Assembly: GCF_014203275.1 (NCBI RefSeq)
Contig: NZ_JACHIP010000001.1
Span: forward strand, 1 to 64,000
DNA length: 64,000 nucleotides
Reading direction: 5' to 3'
Origin: Granulicella aggregans
Lineage (GTDB): Bacteria > Acidobacteriota > Terriglobia > Terriglobales > Acidobacteriaceae
The notes below the pieces were generated by a model. It worked only from the letters and a program-made list of their open reading frames with translations, did no database searches and had not been told where the DNA came from. Position 1 is the first letter of the stretch, and each line of letters begins with the position of its first letter. Of the stretch, positions 23,742 to 30,999 are shown piece after piece. A program made the translations under genes and the position numbers.

Positions 23742-26011
23742 GCGAGCACGCGACTGGTACACCGCACCAGCACGAGATGATGACGCTCACGATCGACGAT
23801 CGCGAGGTCACCGTTCCGCACGGCACCTCCGTCTTCGACGCCGCGCGCATACTCGGCATCACCATTCCCGTTCTGTGCCACCAGCAGAACCAGACCCCCG
23901 TCGGCGCGTGCCGCATCTGTCTCTGCGACGTCGGCGAGCGCGCCCTACAGGCCGCTTGCGTCTTCAAGGCCGAGCCCGGCATGGTCGTCCACACCAACAC
24001 CGAGCCCATCAAAGCCGTCCGCAAGACGCTCTATGAGCTGATGCTCACTGACCATCCGTCCCCCTGCCTGCGCCAGCAGCAGAGCGGCGATTGCGAGCTC
24101 GAAACTCAAGCCGCGGCAGCAGGCATGTTGCCTCCCGACGTGCGATTCAAGAAGCGCGCCGTCCCCGTAATGAGCGAGGACGATACCTCGCCCGCCATCC
24201 ACGTCGACTACGCGGCCTGCATCCTCTGCGATCGCTGCATCCGCGGCTGCTCTGAGATTCGTCACAACAACGTCATCGCTCGCCAAGGCAAAGGCTACTT
24301 CACCACCATCGCCTTTGACGCCAACGAGCCCATGGGCAACTCCTCCTGCGTCACCTGCGGAGAGTGCATGGTCAGTTGCCCCACCGGCGCGCTCACCAAC
24401 AAAAAGGTCCTCGGCCAGAACCTCCTTCAACAGCTCATCGAAGAGAACGGCCCGAAGGTTGAAGCCTTCTCCGTCGAGACTGAAGATCTTCTCGCGTTGC
24501 CCATCTTCAAAGGCGTCTCTGGAACCTTCCTGGAGCTGAACGCCGGAGCGGTCGTCCGCCGCAACTACTCCGCCGGCGAGATCATCGTTCGCGAAGGCGA
24601 CAACGGCTCGACCGCCTTCTACATCCTCGAAGGCACGGTCGATGTCTTCCTCGGCAGCCCGCGCGCCCACGTCACCACCTCCAGCGAACCCGAAGGTTTC
24701 TTCAGCAAGATGCGCAGCGCGCTCATGCCGATCAAGACCAACAAGCGCGACGAGGAACGCCCCGAAAATCCCACGCATATCCGCATCGACGCTCCCGTCG
24801 ACCTGCCCTACGACAATCCCATCGCACAGCTCGGACAGGGCGATCTCTTCGGCGAGATGACCTGCATGAGCTTCTATCCACGCTCTGCCACGGTCCGCGC
24901 CAAGACCGACTGCGTCATGCTCGAGATGCTGCGCAACGTCCTCGACGTGATGCAGAAGAACAAGACCTTCCGCAGCCAGCTCGAAGCCAACTATCGCGGC
25001 CGCGCTCTCGGCACGCACCTACGCAGCGTACCCATCTTCTCGACCATCAGCGAAGACTTCATCGATGTCCTTCGCGACCGCGTCGAGCTCGTCCGCTACG
25101 CTCCCGGTCAGGTCATCTGCACCGAAGGCGATCCCGCCGACTCCTTCTACCTCGTTCGTATCGGCTTCGTCCGCGTCAGCCAGATGCGCAACGACGAAGA
25201 GATGGTCCTCGCCTACCTTCCGCGCGGCGGCTACTTCGGCGAGATGGGGCTTCTGCGCGACGTGCCACGCACCGCGACCTGCACCGCACTTGATCACGTT
25301 GAAGTCGTAAAGATCTACGCGCCCGACTTCGCCGACATGTTGACCCGCTTCCCCGAGGTCCGCATCCAGATCGAGAACGTCGCCCGCCAGCGCGACCGCG
25401 AAAACCTCTTCAACCTAAAACGTTCCAATGAGCGCGCCAACAACGAGCCACTGCACAGCTTCCTCGCCCAGGGCCTGATGGACGCTCAGAGCCTCCTCAT
25501 CCTGGACCTAGAAAAATGCACTCGCTGCGATCAGTGCGTCAAAGCCTGTGCCGAGGCCCATGACGGAGTTACACGTCTGCTCCGCGACGGTGTCCGCTTC
25601 GACAAGTATCTCGTCGCCACATCCTGCCGCCAGTGCCGCGATCCGCTCTGTATGGTGGGCTGCCCAGTCGGCTCCATCCGCCGCCGCAACTCGCTCGAAG
25701 TCATCATCGAGGACTGGTGCGTGGGCTGCGGCCTCTGCGCCAAGAACTGCCCTTACGGCAACATCACCGTGCATGAGTTTGATCGCGACGGTAAAGACGC
25801 CGGCGACCACGGCAAGGTCCGCAAGGCCACCTCCTGCGACCTCTGCCACGACCTCGAAGAACCAAGCTGCGTCTACGCCTGCCCCCATGACGCCGCCCAC
25901 CGCGTCAATCCGACCGAGTTCTTCTCGAACCTCCTCGGCCAGGACATCCACACCGGCGTGCCCATCGGCATCAACTCGGCCCTAAGCTCAACCGTAGAGG
26001 TCAAGAGATAG
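23738..26011 (+). CDS. Iron-sulfur protein with NuoG-like N-terminus, two cNMP-binding domains and DmsB-like ferredoxin
   Basis: 757 residues. Order of domains: [2Fe-2S] plant-type domain (Cys47, Cys58, Cys61, Cys74); the NuoG His-Cys3 segment (His106, Cys110, Cys119) in which the middle Cys is Gln113; two [4Fe-4S] sites (Cys161/164/167/171 and Cys204/207/210/214), as in HoxU and NuoG; cyclic-nucleotide-binding domain 1 (about 255-410, with a 50-residue insert; FGEM...PRSA, Glu373 and Arg382) and domain 2 (about 430-545; FGEM...PRTA, Glu502 and Arg511); then a DmsB/HybA-like ferredoxin with four Cys groups (594-604, 630-642, 661-671, 700-715). Cytoplasmic, no signal. It should take electrons from the NuoEF partner and pass them to the membrane protein encoded next; cAMP gating is inferred. 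Confidence 0.88.
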   Translation: MSEHATGTPHQHEMMTLTIDDREVTVPHGTSVFDAARILGITIPVLCHQQNQTPVGACRICLCDVGERALQAACVFKAEPGMVVHTNTEPIKAVRKTLYELMLTDHPSPCLRQQQSGDCELETQAAAAGMLPPDVRFKKRAVPVMSEDDTSPAIHVDYAACILCDRCIRGCSEIRHNNVIARQGKGYFTTIAFDANEPMGNSSCVTCGECMVSCPTGALTNKKVLGQNLLQQLIEENGPKVEAFSVETEDLLALPIFKGVSGTFLELNAGAVVRRNYSAGEIIVREGDNGSTAFYILEGTVDVFLGSPRAHVTTSSEPEGFFSKMRSALMPIKTNKRDEERPENPTHIRIDAPVDLPYDNPIAQLGQGDLFGEMTCMSFYPRSATVRAKTDCVMLEMLRNVLDVMQKNKTFRSQLEANYRGRALGTHLRSVPIFSTISEDFIDVLRDRVELVRYAPGQVICTEGDPADSFYLVRIGFVRVSQMRNDEEMVLAYLPRGGYFGEMGLLRDVPRTATCTALDHVEVVKIYAPDFADMLTRFPEVRIQIENVARQRDRENLFNLKRSNERANNEPLHSFLAQGLMDAQSLLILDLEKCTRCDQCVKACAEAHDGVTRLLRDGVRFDKYLVATSCRQCRDPLCMVGCPVGSIRRRNSLEVIIEDWCVGCGLCAKNCPYGNITVHEFDRDGKDAGDHGKVRKATSCDLCHDLEEPSCVYACPHDAAHRVNPTEFFSNLLGQDIHTGVPIGINSALSSTVEVKR

Positions 26012-26893
26012 ATGCGCATCGACGAGACGCACCGTCCGTGGCTTTGGTTCTCCATCGCGCTCCTCGCGGTGTCGACGGCGATCTATGTTCCCTACGCGAA
26101 CATGACCACGCCTGCGGGCAGCACTGCCGTCGGCCTTACCTTCGGTGTCATTGCTCTCGGGTTCATGGTCTTCGCGGCGCTGCTCGCCGTCCGCAAACGC
26201 TTTCGCATCATCCGCATCGGTTCCGCTCGCGTCTGGATGAAGGCCCACCTCTGGCTCGGCACGCTCGCCCTGCCCATGGTGCTCTTCCACGCCGCCTTCC
26301 ACGCCCGCGGCTTCCTCGCCTTCATCCTGATGACGCTCACCTTCATCGTCGTCTTTAGCGGCATATACGGCGCGTACCTCCAGCACACGCTGCCCACGCG
26401 CATGTTCCGCGAAGTTCCGTACGAGACCATCTACGATCAGATTGGCGTCATCCGGGAACAACTGGTAGCGGAAGCCCGCCAACACGCGACCAACGTGACG
26501 CAGATGCTGGCCCCCGCTCGAGGCCCTGGCGCCACCGTCACCATGACGCTCGTCGAGGTCCCCGAGTACAGCGCCGAAGTCGCCGCCTTCGATGGCTTCT
26601 TCGAGTCACGTGTCGAACCCTATCTCCGCGCGGAAGGAAAAGACTCGAAGTCTATGGATCTCCGCCACCGCGCTAACGCCGAGCGCGAGTTTGAAGACTA
26701 TCGCAAACTCTTCCCCGCGACCGCTTGGCAGCCGATCTCCGCGCTCGAAGAGATATGCAACGAGAAGCGCCAGCTCGACCACCAGGTCCGCCTTCACCAC
26801 TGGCTCCATGGGTGGCTCTTGATCCACCTACCCATCTCCGCCGCGCTATTATTGCTTGCCTTCATCCACGCTGTAGTTGCCCTGCACTACTAG
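26012..26893 (+). CDS. Cytochrome-b-like integral membrane protein
   Basis: 293 residues starting directly after the preceding stop (TAG-ATG). About five membrane segments are seen: 13-30, 38-60, 78-98, 103-124 and 267-290, with a 140-residue cytoplasmic or periplasmic loop between the fourth and fifth. Histidines inside or at the edge of segments (His79, His93, His97, and His262, His263, His266, His272, His286) could ligate two b-type haems, as in NrfD-free cytochrome b modules such as the ferric reductase or DsrM type. It has no close named family that I recognise. Position between a ferredoxin and a decahaem cytochrome suggests it moves electrons across the inner membrane. Confidence 0.7.
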   Translation: MRIDETHRPWLWFSIALLAVSTAIYVPYANMTTPAGSTAVGLTFGVIALGFMVFAALLAVRKRFRIIRIGSARVWMKAHLWLGTLALPMVLFHAAFHARGFLAFILMTLTFIVVFSGIYGAYLQHTLPTRMFREVPYETIYDQIGVIREQLVAEARQHATNVTQMLAPARGPGATVTMTLVEVPEYSAEVAAFDGFFESRVEPYLRAEGKDSKSMDLRHRANAEREFEDYRKLFPATAWQPISALEEICNEKRQLDHQVRLHHWLHGWLLIHLPISAALLLLAFIHAVVALHY

Positions 26894-26939
26894 CTGCTTC
26901 TCGCTGCCTTTAGCTGTCTCGAAGAAAGGAGGTCACCGC

Positions 26940-28298
26940 ATGGCAATCCGCAAACGCACTACAAAACTGCTAGCCAAGCGGCACGACCTCAACTACTTCA
27001 AAAAAGGTTCTCCCATCCGCATGTGGCAGTGGCGGCTGGCCGGCGCTGCTCTCATCGCCGCCGTCGTCTGGATCATCGCCTCTTCCGTCCACAGCGCACA
27101 GGCCTTCTCCTCTGGTCCCATCTCCTCATCGCACGCCGTCTTCGGCCAGAAGTGCGAGACCTGCCACAAGCCCGTTATCGAAGGTGCGAGCTTCCTTCCC
27201 GTAGGATTCGGCTCCGCCCGCAAAGTGCCTGGCTCAGCCTGCGAGAGCTGTCACACCGTCGGCCTCCATCACGCGAACCAGACCGTCGCCTCCAAACAAT
27301 GCAGCACCTGCCACGTCGAACACGTTGGAGCCATGCACCTCGCCGCCGCTCCCGTCACCGGCTGCACCCAGTGCCACGCCAATCTTGAAGTTAAGAACGT
27401 TCCCGCCACCGTCGCGACCAACATTGAAGGCTTCACCAAGGGCCACCCTGACTTCCGCGTCCTCCGCACCGCTTCACCGGAACTTCGCGACGCCGCATAC
27501 GGACTGAAGTACAACCACGCCGTCCACCTGAAGAAAGATCTCACCGGCCCGAACAACACCAAGACGACGCTCCAGTGCTCCTACTGCCACCAGGTCGAAG
27601 ATCCCGCCGGCAAGGACACCGCCCATTCCGGCCGCATGGCCAACGTCAGTTTCGAGCGTTCCTGCCAGTCCTGCCACTCGCTCGACTTCAGCACAAAAGT
27701 CAAAGAGCAGGCACCCCACGCCGAGGCCGCCAAGGCTCTCGAATTCGTCCGCGTGAAGATGGCCGAAGCCGCACCAGGAGACAAGGCCGCGCTGGTCAAA
27801 GCCGAGACCATCCTCTTTCGCCAGAAGTGCGCTCTCTGCCACACCGTCTCGAACGCCGGATCGCTCCCGGGCATGGTCGCCGCCGCACCCAACGCAGCCG
27901 CCCCAACCTTCTCCAACGCACGTCTGCTCAACGCGAGCCTCGAAACCTCCGCCCCCATCGAGACTCCGATGATCGCCCCGTCTCACGCCCCGCAGCGCTT
28001 CTTCTCCGCCGCGCTCTTCAGCCATACCGCGCATAACACCGTCCAGTGCGAAGAGTGCCACACCCCGGCGCTCACCAGCACCAGCGGCAAAGACAACCTG
28101 ATGCCCAACATCGCCGTCTGCCAGAAGTGCCACGACGGCCAGAGCCGTCCCCAAGGCCCGGCTCTCTCATCAGGCCATGCCGAAAGCGGCTGCAGCCTCT
28201 GCCACGAGTACCACGAGACCCTCAAGGCCGAACTACGCACAGGCACTAACGACGGCCATCAGCCCAGCTTCCGCATCGACCAGCTCAGCAGCAAGTAA
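26940..28298 (+). CDS. Membrane-anchored decahaem cytochrome c
   Basis: 452 residues from ATG 26940, which has a perfect AAAGGAGGT six bases upstream; an in-frame ATG at 26877 lies inside the previous gene and is rejected. A single membrane segment (about 28-48, LAGAALIAAVVWIIASS) lacks a clear cleavage site, so it probably anchors the protein with the haem domain in the periplasm. I count ten CXXCH sites: CETCH, CESCH, CSTCH, CTQCH, CSYCH, CQSCH, CALCH, CEECH, CQKCH, CSLCH. The spacing resembles cytochrome c3 / doubled-CXXCH proteins. It ends the NuoEF operon and would be the periplasmic electron outlet. Confidence 0.88.
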   Translation: MAIRKRTTKLLAKRHDLNYFKKGSPIRMWQWRLAGAALIAAVVWIIASSVHSAQAFSSGPISSSHAVFGQKCETCHKPVIEGASFLPVGFGSARKVPGSACESCHTVGLHHANQTVASKQCSTCHVEHVGAMHLAAAPVTGCTQCHANLEVKNVPATVATNIEGFTKGHPDFRVLRTASPELRDAAYGLKYNHAVHLKKDLTGPNNTKTTLQCSYCHQVEDPAGKDTAHSGRMANVSFERSCQSCHSLDFSTKVKEQAPHAEAAKALEFVRVKMAEAAPGDKAALVKAETILFRQKCALCHTVSNAGSLPGMVAAAPNAAAPTFSNARLLNASLETSAPIETPMIAPSHAPQRFFSAALFSHTAHNTVQCEECHTPALTSTSGKDNLMPNIAVCQKCHDGQSRPQGPALSSGHAESGCSLCHEYHETLKAELRTGTNDGHQPSFRIDQLSSK

Positions 28299-28313
28299 TC
28301 GTCGCCCATAATA

Positions 28314-28344
28314 GAAATGGCCTCTCCCATGGAGAGGCCATTTC
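28314..28344 (+). terminator. Perfect hairpin ending the decahaem cytochrome operon
   Basis: The arms GAAATGGCCTCTCC (28314-28327) and GGAGAGGCCATTTC (28331-28344) pair over 14 bases with a 3-nt loop, 16 bases after the stop codon. Only a short pyrimidine-rich tail follows, so it may act in both directions; the small gene at 28382-28498 converges on it from the other side. Confidence 0.7.
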
Positions 28345-28381
28345 CATTCCCTACTATTTCAAACTAGACTCGCCCTGATGA

Positions 28382-28498
28382 CTACCAGGTCACCGGGTGA
28401 AACGACACCAGCAGCGTAAGAAAGATCAATCCAAACGCGATCACGAATGCCTGCCAGTAGTTCTCCCACCACGGGGTGGACTTGTGCGAAGACTCCAT
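28382..28498 (-). CDS. Small single-span membrane protein (38 residues)
   Basis: A short reading frame: MESSHKSTPWWENYWQ, then a hydrophobic helix of about 17 residues (FVIAFGLIFLTLLVSF) and a HPVTW end. GAAGGGAG lies about ten bases before the ATG. The Trp-rich amphipathic start, single helix and good ribosome binding site argue for a real gene. It faces the decahaem operon and shares its hairpin terminator, but is read in the opposite direction. It might be a small subunit of a membrane complex; I do not recognise the family. Confidence 0.6.
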   Translation of the reverse strand: MESSHKSTPWWENYWQAFVIAFGLIFLTLLVSFHPVTW

Positions 28499-28550
28499 CT
28501 CGAAATTCTCCCTTCCAACACTCAAATGCTACCGTACATCCCGCCTTTGC

Positions 28551-29162
28551 TCAATGTGCTGTGCGCCGTCGAACCAACCTGCGCACACCGCCTCGGGCCA
28601 GCCGGTATCCCCACCACATCAGTCCAATCCCACCAACCGCCAGCGCAATCACAACCGCCGCGCCGGTCATCGGATGATGCACCGCCACCCAGCTCAAACC
28701 CACCGCTCCCGCATCCTCCGCCGTGCTTAGCGCGATGTTGGATACTGGCTCCGGGCTCGGAGTCACCGCTACACGCGCCGCGGACTTCGATCCATGCGCA
28801 ATCGCAGCAAACCCCGCGCCCATGCACGTAGCCAGCACATGCGCCGCTGGAGGCAACTGCGACCCCGCCGCATAGGCCATCAGAGCTGCCACTGGAATAC
28901 GCACAAACGTGTGCAGCGCATTCCAGATCAGGTCGAACCCTGGAATCTTGTCCGCAACGACCTCAATCGCGAATAGTACGCCGCTCGCCGAGAGTATCCA
29001 CGTATTCGCCAGCAGCTCCAGGCCGACCGGCAGTTCGATCCAATGCAGCCGCGCCATCGCCCCGAGCGCAAGCGCTGTCGCATATACGTTCAGCCCGGCG
29101 GCAAACCCCGTTGCCACTACGAACGCGAGGATGTCGCCCTGCGAGAACTCAGGCATCTGCAT
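28551..29162 (-). CDS. DUF4126 membrane protein
   Basis: 203 residues, strongly hydrophobic with about five membrane segments. The family features are the N-terminal VATGFAAGLNVYATALALG (about 16-34), the LANTW..SASGVLFAIEVVADK segment (given in part, about 50-72) and a C-terminal VGGIGLMWWGYRL followed by a basic tail. DUF4126 proteins are conserved but unstudied. It is 52 bp upstream of the small membrane-protein gene on the same strand, so the two may form an operon. Confidence 0.8.
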   Translation of the reverse strand: MQMPEFSQGDILAFVVATGFAAGLNVYATALALGAMARLHWIELPVGLELLANTWILSASGVLFAIEVVADKIPGFDLIWNALHTFVRIPVAALMAYAAGSQLPPAAHVLATCMGAGFAAIAHGSKSAARVAVTPSPEPVSNIALSTAEDAGAVGLSWVAVHHPMTGAAVVIALAVGGIGLMWWGYRLARGGVRRLVRRRTAH

Positions 29163-29266
29163 ATCGAGACCCTAGCACCAAGCCCGCCCACAACGGTACC
29201 GCCGCGCGAAGTGCTACTTCCAAAGTGCCATTGTTAGCCTCCATCGCGGAAGCCTATAACCGCCCC

Positions 29267-29404
29267 ATGACCATGACGATCCTAAAATGCGTCGCCTGCG
29301 GCAAAACCATTCTGGTTCGCGATGAACCCAACGAGAAACGCCAAAAGACCTGCACCTGCAGCGCCTCGATGGTCGAACGCAACCGCCTCCGCCCCGCCTG
29401 CTAA
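29267..29404 (+). CDS. Small zinc-ribbon-like protein (45 residues)
   Basis: A 45-residue frame starting MTMTILKCVACGK and holding a CxxC pair (CVAC) and a CxC pair (CTCS) 21 residues later, flanked by charged residues. The Cys4 arrangement suggests a treble-clef or zinc-ribbon knuckle. There is no strong ribosome binding site, and the gene diverges from DUF4126 and converges with nuoI, leaving 11 bp. It is plausible but not proven; no family is recognised. Confidence 0.5.
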   Translation: MTMTILKCVACGKTILVRDEPNEKRQKTCTCSASMVERNRLRPAC

Positions 29405-29415
29405 ATCGCGTCGCT

Positions 29416-29919
29416 TTAAGCGAGCGTCTCCGCCACGTCACTCTGTGAGCCGATCGCACCTGGAGCCATCTGGACCTGGACCAGCAGATCTTCCTTCCGC
29501 ATCACCAGGTTCGTAGCATTCAACGTAGCAAGCTCAAATCCATGTCCGTGCGTGATCGCATCCGTCGGGCAGGCTTCCACACAATAGCCGCAGAAGATGC
29601 ACCGGTTGTAGTCGATGTTGTAGACCTTCGCGTAGCGCTCCGCGCTTGAAATCCGCACCGTCTCGGTGTTCTCCGCCGCCTCGATGTAGATGCAATTTGA
29701 AGGACAGGCAGCCGCGCACAGGAAGCACGCCACGCACTTCTCGAGGCCATTCTCATCGCGCTGCAACTGGTGTTTGCCGCGGAAACGCTCCTGGAACTTC
29801 GCCCCGCGCATCGGTCCCTTGCCGTCCGGGTAGTTCTCGACCTCGGTCGGCTCGAACATCTGGCCGAAGGTGATGCTCATTCCCTTTGCGATAGCGGCGG
29901 CGTTCTTCAAGATAGACAT
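29416..29919 (-). CDS. nuoI: NuoI-like 2x[4Fe-4S] subunit of complex I
   Basis: 167 residues, normal NuoI length. Two [4Fe-4S] motifs: CVACFLCAAACPSN (with the extra Cys in SNCIYI) at about 62-79, and CIFCGYCVEACPTDAI at about 107-122. The N-terminal amphipathic stretch (KGMSITFGQMF) and KFQERFRGKHQL are the regions that dock to the quinone module in complex I. No other nuo gene is adjacent; the rest of complex I must be elsewhere, or this copy serves the NuoEF-like complex 1.1 kb away. Confidence 0.88.
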   Translation of the reverse strand: MSILKNAAAIAKGMSITFGQMFEPTEVENYPDGKGPMRGAKFQERFRGKHQLQRDENGLEKCVACFLCAAACPSNCIYIEAAENTETVRISSAERYAKVYNIDYNRCIFCGYCVEACPTDAITHGHGFELATLNATNLVMRKEDLLVQVQMAPGAIGSQSDVAETLA

Positions 29920-29978
29920 AGCCCAAGTATAAACCGCACCCGCTCAGTCCTGTGCCGGTGCCAAGCTAAAATGGCACC

Positions 29979-30557
29979 ATGAAAAACCTCTGCATCTTCC
30001 GCCTGCGGGACGCAACCGTAGCCCTGGCACTCATCGTCTCGCCGCTGCTCGCCTCCGCCCCCGCAATGGCGCAGGACGGCCCCGGCAACAAGCCCGAGAT
30101 CATGGCGCCCATGCACGAGGCCAAACCAAAGGTGGCATCCACCAGCTTCACCGTCAGACTTGGCGACAAGAGCATCACCATCTCCCCTGCAGAGTTTGCC
30201 ACGCTTCCGCACGAGACTGTAGCCGTCACCAACGGCCACACCAAGGCCGCCGAGACCTACACCGGCGTTACCATCGCGACACTCCTCGACAAGCTCGGCC
30301 TTCCCTTCACCAAGACTAACGAGCATACCCTGCTCAAGACCATTCTGGTCGCGGAAGGCACAGACGGCTACAAGGTCATTCTCTCTACCTATGAAACCCT
30401 GGCCACAATTCGCGGCAAAAAGGCCATCGTCGCCGACACCCTGGACGGCACCCATCTCGACAAAGATGGCGCCTTCAAGCTTGTCATCCCCGGCGACAGC
30501 CGCCCTCAGCGCTGGGTCCAGAATCTGAAGTCTCTGACCTTCAAAACAGTCGAGTAG
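29979..30557 (+). CDS. Exported protein with molybdopterin-oxidoreductase-like fold
   Basis: 192 residues with a signal peptide (about 1-31, LALIVSPLLASAPAMA). The middle part (ETYTGVTIATLLDKLGLPF, then GTDGYKVILSTYE and VIPGDSRPQRWVQNL) resembles the oxidoreductase molybdopterin-binding domain of sulfite-oxidase relatives, but the Cys that holds molybdenum in those enzymes is not seen. It may be a cofactor-free periplasmic binding protein. It sits 31 bp ahead of a four-helix membrane protein on the same strand and diverges from nuoI. Confidence 0.6.
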   Translation: MKNLCIFRLRDATVALALIVSPLLASAPAMAQDGPGNKPEIMAPMHEAKPKVASTSFTVRLGDKSITISPAEFATLPHETVAVTNGHTKAAETYTGVTIATLLDKLGLPFTKTNEHTLLKTILVAEGTDGYKVILSTYETLATIRGKKAIVADTLDGTHLDKDGAFKLVIPGDSRPQRWVQNLKSLTFKTVE

Positions 30558-30588
30558 ATCGACGCACAAAGACTAGGAAAGCCCTCGC

Positions 30589-30981
30589 ATGAAACTGTCG
30601 AACTCACGCATTCTCCTGTTTTTCAGCGCCCTCTTCATGGCTACGCTTGGCCTTATCGCAACCTTTGCCCCGGAGAAATTCCTTGGCCCAGGCGCAATCG
30701 GCTTTATGCCAACCCTGGTTGCACAGGTCGCCGGAGCTCTCTATCTGGGCTTCGCCATCCTTAACTGGATGGCAAAGGACAACGCTATCGGAGGCATCTA
30801 CAGTCGACCCGTTGCCCTGGGGAACCTGCTTCACTTCTTCGCCGTCGCGATGGCCCTGGTACGTCTGGTCAGCGCCGGAGACCACCAGGGCATCCTGCTG
30901 ATGATCACATTGATCTACGTAGTCTTTGCAGCCGGATTCGGTCTCCTCGTCTTCGGAAAGAGTCCAGTTCAGCTTCGATAA
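30589..30981 (+). CDS. Small four-helix membrane protein
   Basis: 130 residues, four membrane segments at about 8-27, 41-62, 76-94 and 100-122, with short loops and a positively charged end. No motif that I know. It is close behind the exported molybdopterin-like protein and probably co-transcribed. Confidence 0.6.
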   Translation: MKLSNSRILLFFSALFMATLGLIATFAPEKFLGPGAIGFMPTLVAQVAGALYLGFAILNWMAKDNAIGGIYSRPVALGNLLHFFAVAMALVRLVSAGDHQGILLMITLIYVVFAAGFGLLVFGKSPVQLR

Positions 30982-30999
30982 CACCTGCACGGAAAATGC

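Noticed and set aside
23945..25018. A 357-codon minus-strand frame opposite the cNMP-ferredoxin gene
   Set aside because: Asp/Val/Ala-rich antisense shadow; the plus strand has many exact Fe-S and cNBD motifs.
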